Assembly: GCA_018713215.1 (NCBI GenBank)
Contig: DVFO01000027.1
Span: forward strand, 1-9,723
Length of the DNA stretch: 9,723 nt
Source of the DNA: Enterenecus faecium
GTDB taxonomy: Bacteria; Bacillota; Clostridia; Oscillospirales; Oscillospiraceae
Direction of reading: 5' to 3'
How positions within the stretch are numbered: position 1 is the first letter of the stretch; each line of letters opens with the position of its first letter. The notes beneath the pieces are model-generated. The model saw nothing but the letters and a program-made list of their open reading frames with translations, was not told the origin of the DNA and ran no database searches. The position numbers were made by a program, and so were the translations under genes. Below are positions 6,700 to 9,723 of the stretch, piece by piece.

Positions 6700-6715
6700 T
6701 TTCGAAATATTGTGG
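6700..6715. promoter_or_regulatory. NrdR-box-like site 2
   Basis: TTTCGAAATATTGTGG matches the same consensus at about 10 of 16 positions, with its right half well conserved. Its centre is 41 bp from the first box, close to four helical turns; NrdR boxes usually come in pairs spaced by whole turns. It overlaps a perfect 12-bp palindrome TATTTCGAAATA (6698-6709) that might instead serve another regulator. Confidence 0.3.
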
Positions 6716-6749
6716 AGTACGGAATTTATTTCCTTCTCTGCCTTTGGGG

Positions 6750-6776
6750 ACCGTCCCGCCCCCATTGGCATAGAAT
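6750..6776 (+). promoter_or_regulatory. Sigma-K-like promoter of the cysteine-rich gene
   Basis: AC at 6750-6751, a 17-base spacer, then CATAGAAT at 6769-6776 preceded by GG fits the late mother-cell sigma-K pattern (AC, about 17 bases, gCATAnnnT) known from Bacillus coat genes. It lies 58 bases before the ATG. No good sigma-A promoter was seen on this strand here. The motif is short and could occur by chance. Confidence 0.4.
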
Positions 6777-6791
6777 GTGGTGCACCCTGGC

Positions 6792-6810
6792 GGTTTCCCA
6801 TGAGGAAACC
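6792..6810 (+). repeat. Leader hairpin before the cysteine-rich gene
   Basis: GGTTTCC (6792-6798) pairs with GGAAACC (6804-6810) around a 5-base loop, in the predicted 5' leader and just upstream of the ribosome site AAGGAG (6821-6826). It may stabilise the mRNA or affect translation. There is no T-tract, so it is not a terminator. Confidence 0.4.
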
Positions 6811-6834
6811 CCACCTTTGAAAGGAGCGAATCAC

Positions 6835-7731
6835 ATGAACCAAAATCTTTGGCCCACCCAGTCCTGGAACGGGTCTGTCACGGCGGAGGAGTTCGCCGCC
6901 CAGCAGAATTCCAGCTGTTCCAAGGGCAGCTGTACCTGCAACACCTGTAATACCTGCAATACCTGTAACCCCTGTCCCAACCCCTGTCCCGGCCAGACCA
7001 CACCCATGATCTGCTGCTGCCAGCCCATGCCCACGCCCCCCTGTCCCACCCCGCAGCCGGTGGAGGAGGGCTGCTGCTGCAAGCAGTCCTTCCGGGCGGC
7101 CCTCCAGCTTTTGTGCAACAGTCAGCTGGCCACCCTGCTGGACTTCAACCAGGCCGCCTTTGTCACCGATACCTACGTGGCAGGGGCCACCATCAACACC
7201 ACTCCCGCAGGCACCACCCCTTCGGATAACCTGAACACCATGTCCGGGTCCTTCCGCCGCTTCTCCCCCTGCAACTGCGACCTGCTGGAGATTTCCGCCC
7301 TGGTGAACACCCCCCCGGAGACCAGCACCGGAGTCACCGCCACCCAGGTGCCCCTGTGCCAGCTCACCGCCGTGGCCCTGCAAACCGCCACCGCCCCCGC
7401 CTCCGGGGACATCACCTCTGACCAGGCCACCGCCAACAACTTCCAGACCATTCAGAAGATCCTGTCCCAGTGCCTCACCCCCTGCCCCAACCCCTGCGGG
7501 TGCTGTGCCTGTTCCTGCGCCTGCTCCGACGACGAGTGCTGCTGCGCCGCCGGGCTGCTGTCCACCCTGTCCCAGAGCAACCTCAGCCGCAAGGTCACCA
7601 TCGTGGCCGGGCCCCTGGTGCTCCAGGGGGTCACCCTGCTGGGCACGGTGGGCAACGTGCTGGTGCTGTCCAACTCTGCCAACAACCGCATCTATTTTGT
7701 GTGCGTCAACCAGATTCAGTTCCTGGCCTGA
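6835..7731 (+). CDS. Cysteine-rich protein of unknown function, probably spore-coat associated
   Basis: 298 residues with 31 cysteines (about 10 percent). No signal peptide or membrane segment is evident. Cysteines cluster in two blocks: residues 28-94, with a tandem CNTCNTCNTCNPC run (35-47) and CCC triplets at 60-62 and 80-82; and 213-237, with CGCCACSCAC and CCC. Between them is a cysteine-poor domain (about 84-210) opening with SFRAALQLLC. The C-terminal segment (about 240-298) is hydrophobic and beta-rich (VTIVAGPLVLQGVTLLGTV), resembling small spore-coat/LSM-like folds only in general character. I do not recognise the family. Heavy disulfide cross-linking is typical of coat and exosporium proteins, and the sigma-K-like promoter agrees; metal binding is the main alternative. 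AAGGAG 8 bases upstream fixes the start at 6835; the longer frame from 6712 is unsupported. It is probably monocistronic. Confidence 0.85.
   Translation: MNQNLWPTQSWNGSVTAEEFAAQQNSSCSKGSCTCNTCNTCNTCNPCPNPCPGQTTPMICCCQPMPTPPCPTPQPVEEGCCCKQSFRAALQLLCNSQLATLLDFNQAAFVTDTYVAGATINTTPAGTTPSDNLNTMSGSFRRFSPCNCDLLEISALVNTPPETSTGVTATQVPLCQLTAVALQTATAPASGDITSDQATANNFQTIQKILSQCLTPCPNPCGCCACSCACSDDECCCAAGLLSTLSQSNLSRKVTIVAGPLVLQGVTLLGTVGNVLVLSNSANNRIYFVCVNQIQFLA
6934..6969 (+). repeat. 9-bp tandem repeat encoding (CNT)n
   Basis: Four adjacent 9-base units of the type ACCTGYAAY occur in frame inside the cysteine-rich gene, encoding the Cys-Asn-Thr run. Units differ only at synonymous third positions (TGC/TGT, AAC/AAT). 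A degenerate fifth unit (CCCTGTCCC) follows. Such repeats expand and contract by slippage, so copy number may vary between strains. Confidence 0.75.
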
Positions 7732-7747
7732 CCCACCGCACTCCCAC

Positions 7748-7780
7748 ACGAGAGGGGCCGCACCGGCCCCTCTCGTTAGT
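7748..7780 (+). terminator. Hairpin terminator of the cysteine-rich gene
   Basis: A 13-bp perfect stem, ACGAGAGGGGCCG (7748-7760) with CGGCCCCTCTCGT (7764-7776), has a 3-base loop and lies 16 bases after the stop codon. The following TAGTCTTG is only a weak T-tract, but stem strength and position fit an intrinsic terminator. Confidence 0.75.
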
Positions 7781-7781
7781 C

Positions 7782-7799
7782 TTGTGAAACTTTTCACCA
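7782..7799. promoter_or_regulatory. Rex-like operator upstream of the hydrogenase
   Basis: TTGTGAA, 4 bases, TTCACCA is an 18-bp imperfect palindrome matching the Rex operator form TTGTGAAnnnnTTCACAA at all but one half-site position. Rex senses NADH/NAD+ and controls fermentation and hydrogenase genes in clostridia. It lies 17 bases upstream of the predicted -35 rather than over it, which is a slight reservation. Confidence 0.45.
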
Positions 7800-7815
7800 A
7801 TTTTCCAATCTTGCA

Positions 7816-7844
7816 TTTACAAGCCCGGACTTTTGATGTATGCT
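7816..7844 (+). promoter_or_regulatory. Sigma-A-type promoter of the hydrogenase
   Basis: TTTACA (7816-7821), a 17-base spacer and TATGCT (7839-7844) match the -35 and -10 at 5/6 and 4/6. Transcription would start near 7851, leaving a 36-base leader with the ribosome site AAGGAGG at 7870-7876. A shifted -10 (TGCTATAT) is an alternative. Confidence 0.55.
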
Positions 7845-7886
7845 ATATGTGACTACCCATGAGATACAGAAGGAGGACTGTACAAC

Positions 7887-9410
7887 ATGAGAGGTGTAGA
7901 AACCCGTATTCAGGAGATTCGCCACCGCATTTTCCGCGAGGTGGCCCGCATGGCTTATCACACCGAGTGGCCGGTGGAGAAGCGCATTGAGGAGCTGCCC
8001 TACAAGATCATTCCCGGTGAGGTGGGCAACTACCGCAACGACGTATTTCTGGAGCGCGCCATCGTGGGCGAGCGCCTGCGTCTGGCCATGGGTCTGCCCT
8101 GCCGCGGCGCTGGGGAGCACGCCCCCCTGTCCGACAACATCGAGGCCGCTGCCAAGGACGAGACCTACTACACTCCCCCGCTGATCAACATCATCAAGTT
8201 TGCCTGTAACGGCTGCGCGGAGAAGCGGGTGCACGTCACCGACGGCTGCCAGGGCTGTCTGGCTCACCCCTGCGTGGAGGTGTGCCCCAAGGACGCCATC
8301 ACCCTGGACCGCTTCAATGGCCGTTCCGTCATCGACCAGGACAAGTGCATCAAGTGCGGCCGCTGCGCCGACGTGTGCGAGTACAAGGCCATCATCGTCC
8401 AGGAGCGCCCCTGCGCCAAGGCCTGCGGCATGGACGCCATCCACACCGACGCCAACGGCAAGGCTGAGATCGACTACGACAAGTGCGTCTCCTGCGGCAT
8501 GTGTCTGGTCAACTGCCCCTTCGGCGCCATCGCCGACAAGTCCCAGATTTTCCAGGTCATCCGCGCCATCCAGTCCGGTGAGCGGGTGTACGCCGCCGTG
8601 GCTCCCGCCTTCGTGGGCCAGTTCGGCCCCAAGGTCACTCCCGGCAAGCTGCGTGCTGCCATGAAGGCCCTGGGCTTTGCCGACGTGTTCGAGGTGGCCA
8701 TCGGCGCCGACCTGTGCGCCGTCCAGGAGGCCGAGGACTTTGTCAACGAGGTGCCTGAGAAGCTGCCCTTCATGGCCACTTCCTGCTGCCCCGCCTGGTC
8801 TGTCATGGCCAAGAAGCTGTTCCCCCAGCACGCCGACAGCGTGTCCATGGCCCTGACCCCCATGGTGCTCACTGCCCGTCTCATTAAGCAGCAGCAGCCT
8901 GAGGGCAAGGTGGTCTTCATCGGCCCCTGCGCCGCCAAGAAGCTGGAGGCCATGCGCAAGAGCGTGCGCAGCGAGGTGGACTTCGTGCTGACCTACGAGG
9001 AGATGTCCGGCATCTTCGACGCCAAGCACCTGGACCTGGAGGCCATGGAAGAGGACCCCAACGGCGTCAACGACGCCTCCACCGACGGCCGCAACTTCGC
9101 TGTGGCTGGCGGCGTGGCCAAGGCTGTGGCCAACGTCATCGCCGAGCGCTATCCCGACCGTGAGGTGAAGATCGCCAGCGCCGACGGCCTGAAGGAGTGC
9201 CGCAAGCTGCTGACTCTGGCCGCTGCCGGCAAGTACAACGGCTACCTGCTGGAGGGCATGGCCTGTCCCGGCGGCTGTGTGGCCGGCGCCGGCACCATGC
9301 AGCCTGTGAAGAAGTCCCAGGCCACCGTTGGCATCTACGCCAAGCAGGCCGGACACACCACCGCCACCGGCACCGAGCACATCAAGGAGCTGGACAAGCT
9401 GGTGGACTAA
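7887..9410 (+). CDS. [FeFe]-hydrogenase, group B-like (ferredoxin type)
   Basis: 507 residues. It catalyses reversible proton reduction to H2, probably taking electrons from reduced ferredoxin in the cytosol. The H-cluster motifs are L1 TSCCPAW (298-304), L2 GPCAAKK (346-352) and L3 EGMACPGGC (456-464). Cys 301, 348, 460 and 464 would hold the [4Fe-4S] subcluster and Cys 300 would relay protons. L1 with PAW, L2 with Gly where group A has Met, and L3 ending in GAGT resemble group B enzymes. N-terminally there are ferredoxin-type cysteine sets at 121/124/129/133, 154/157/160/164 and 200/203/206/210, plus extra pairs 107/110 and 176/180. No NADH-binding or PAS domain is present. Strong AAGGAGG, 10 bases upstream, fixes the start. 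It appears monocistronic; HydE, HydF and HydG maturases must lie elsewhere. Confidence 0.92.
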   Translation: MRGVETRIQEIRHRIFREVARMAYHTEWPVEKRIEELPYKIIPGEVGNYRNDVFLERAIVGERLRLAMGLPCRGAGEHAPLSDNIEAAAKDETYYTPPLINIIKFACNGCAEKRVHVTDGCQGCLAHPCVEVCPKDAITLDRFNGRSVIDQDKCIKCGRCADVCEYKAIIVQERPCAKACGMDAIHTDANGKAEIDYDKCVSCGMCLVNCPFGAIADKSQIFQVIRAIQSGERVYAAVAPAFVGQFGPKVTPGKLRAAMKALGFADVFEVAIGADLCAVQEAEDFVNEVPEKLPFMATSCCPAWSVMAKKLFPQHADSVSMALTPMVLTARLIKQQQPEGKVVFIGPCAAKKLEAMRKSVRSEVDFVLTYEEMSGIFDAKHLDLEAMEEDPNGVNDASTDGRNFAVAGGVAKAVANVIAERYPDREVKIASADGLKECRKLLTLAAAGKYNGYLLEGMACPGGCVAGAGTMQPVKKSQATVGIYAKQAGHTTATGTEHIKELDKLVD

Positions 9411-9431
9411 TTCCCCAAACCATACATGAAA

Positions 9432-9478
9432 CAAGCCTGTTGCATCCATTATGGTGCAACAGGCTTGCTTTTTTGTTT
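9432..9478 (+). terminator. Intrinsic terminator of the hydrogenase gene
   Basis: CAAGCCTGTTGCA (9432-9444) pairs perfectly over 13 bp with TGCAACAGGCTTG (9455-9467), followed by C and T6, G, T4. It begins 22 bases after the stop codon and is a textbook Rho-independent terminator. Confidence 0.93.
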
Positions 9479-9480
9479 TG

Positions 9481-9606
9481 GAGAAATTGATCTTCTCCAA
9501 TTTCTCAGGCGCAACCCAGCGCCCCCGCCGGAGACGCTCCGCTGGGAGCTGGCAGCGCACTTCCAAAGGCTCCCCTGAGTCAGGGGAGCTGGCAGCCGCA
9601 AGGCTG
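9481..9606. repeat. Composite palindromic (REP-like) repeat downstream of the hydrogenase
   Basis: Several inverted repeats follow one another: GAGAAATTG/CAATTTCTC (9481-9489/9498-9506); CCCAGCG/CGCTGGG (9515-9521/9540-9546); the 21-bp near-perfect palindrome centred at 9579 (GCTCCCCTGA, G, TCAGGGGAGC, 9569-9589); and CAGCC-GCAA-GGCTG (9593-9606) with a GNRA tetraloop. GGGAGCTGGCAG is present twice, at about 9544-9555 and 9584-9595, so two related units seem to lie side by side. Repeats of this kind are common between genes in gut Clostridia. The 313 bases after the hydrogenase contain no supported gene. Confidence 0.6.
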
Positions 9607-9639
9607 ACTGAGACCAACTATAACAAGTCAAGCAGCATT

Positions 9640-9661
9640 AAGTGAATAATGAAGTGAATAA
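9640..9661. repeat. Direct repeat AAGTGAATAA
   Basis: The 10-mer AAGTGAATAA occurs at 9640-9649 and 9652-9661, offset by 12 bases. It lies in the AT-rich stretch that runs to the window end, which may be the upstream region of a gene outside the window. It could be an operator pair or chance; nothing else was identified in 9607-9723. Confidence 0.4.
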
Positions 9662-9723
9662 GCAGTGTTCTTTTTCAAAAGAGCGAAGATCGTTCTCACC
9701 AATTTTTTTGCAACATGAGAACA

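Noticed and set aside
6934..6969. CRISPR array or minisatellite in the cysteine-rich gene
   Set aside because: Units are 9 bases, contiguous and in frame without spacers; this is a coding repeat.
6697..7800. Minus-strand frame of 367 codons opposite the cysteine-rich gene
   Set aside because: Gly/Gln/Val-rich antisense shadow without a start signal. The plus frame has a good ribosome site and a coherent product.
7794..9617. Minus-strand frame of 607 codons opposite the hydrogenase
   Set aside because: Same kind of codon-bias shadow, rich in Gly/Leu/Val/His with no motifs; the plus strand encodes a clear [FeFe]-hydrogenase.

Overview
The window looks like a chromosomal segment of a gut-type anaerobic, spore-forming Clostridia bacterium, most likely of the Oscillospiraceae/Flavonifractor-Intestinimonas kind. 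The basis is GC-rich genes with strong GGAGG-type ribosome binding sites, an oxygen-sensitive class III ribonucleotide reductase, a ferredoxin-type [FeFe]-hydrogenase, a cysteine-rich spore-coat-like protein, and palindromic intergenic repeats. The genus is an inference and is not read directly from the DNA.

Layout, left to right. (1) 3-224: C-terminal end of a tyrosine recombinase, so the left edge is probably the border of an integrated element; copies of a TGGCGT motif follow it. (2) 337-1434: the GTPase/ATPase YchF. (3) 1435-1757: a gene-free stretch packed with perfect stem-loops, ending in an attenuator-like structure. (4) 1758-3080: a nucleobase (xanthine/uracil-type) NCS2 permease, closed by a bidirectional terminator shared with the opposite strand. 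(5) 3124-6335, minus strand: nrdD, nrdG and dut, read in that order, making and guarding deoxynucleotides. (6) 6336-6834: a divergent regulatory region. It holds a minus-strand sigma-A-type promoter overlapped by NrdR-box-like sequences, a 161-bp MITE-like inverted-repeat element inserted in the nrdD leader, and on the plus strand a sigma-K-like promoter. (7) 6835-7731: a 298-residue protein with 31 cysteines, function unknown, probably spore-associated. (8) 7732-7886: terminator, Rex-like operator and promoter. (9) 7887-9410: a group B-like [FeFe]-hydrogenase with a strong terminator. (10) 9411-9723: palindromic repeat DNA of the REP type, then an AT-rich stretch with no gene seen.

How the genes fit together: NrdG activates NrdD to reduce ribonucleotides without oxygen, and Dut removes dUTP and supplies dUMP for dTTP. 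The permease can feed the same nucleotide pool with imported bases. The hydrogenase disposes of reduced ferredoxin as H2, and the operator in front of it suggests control by the NADH/NAD+ ratio through Rex. I see no clearly new multi-gene system. The most unusual items are the cysteine-rich protein with its sigma-K-like promoter, the MITE-like insertion between the nrdD promoter and nrdD, and the hairpin-packed leader of the permease.
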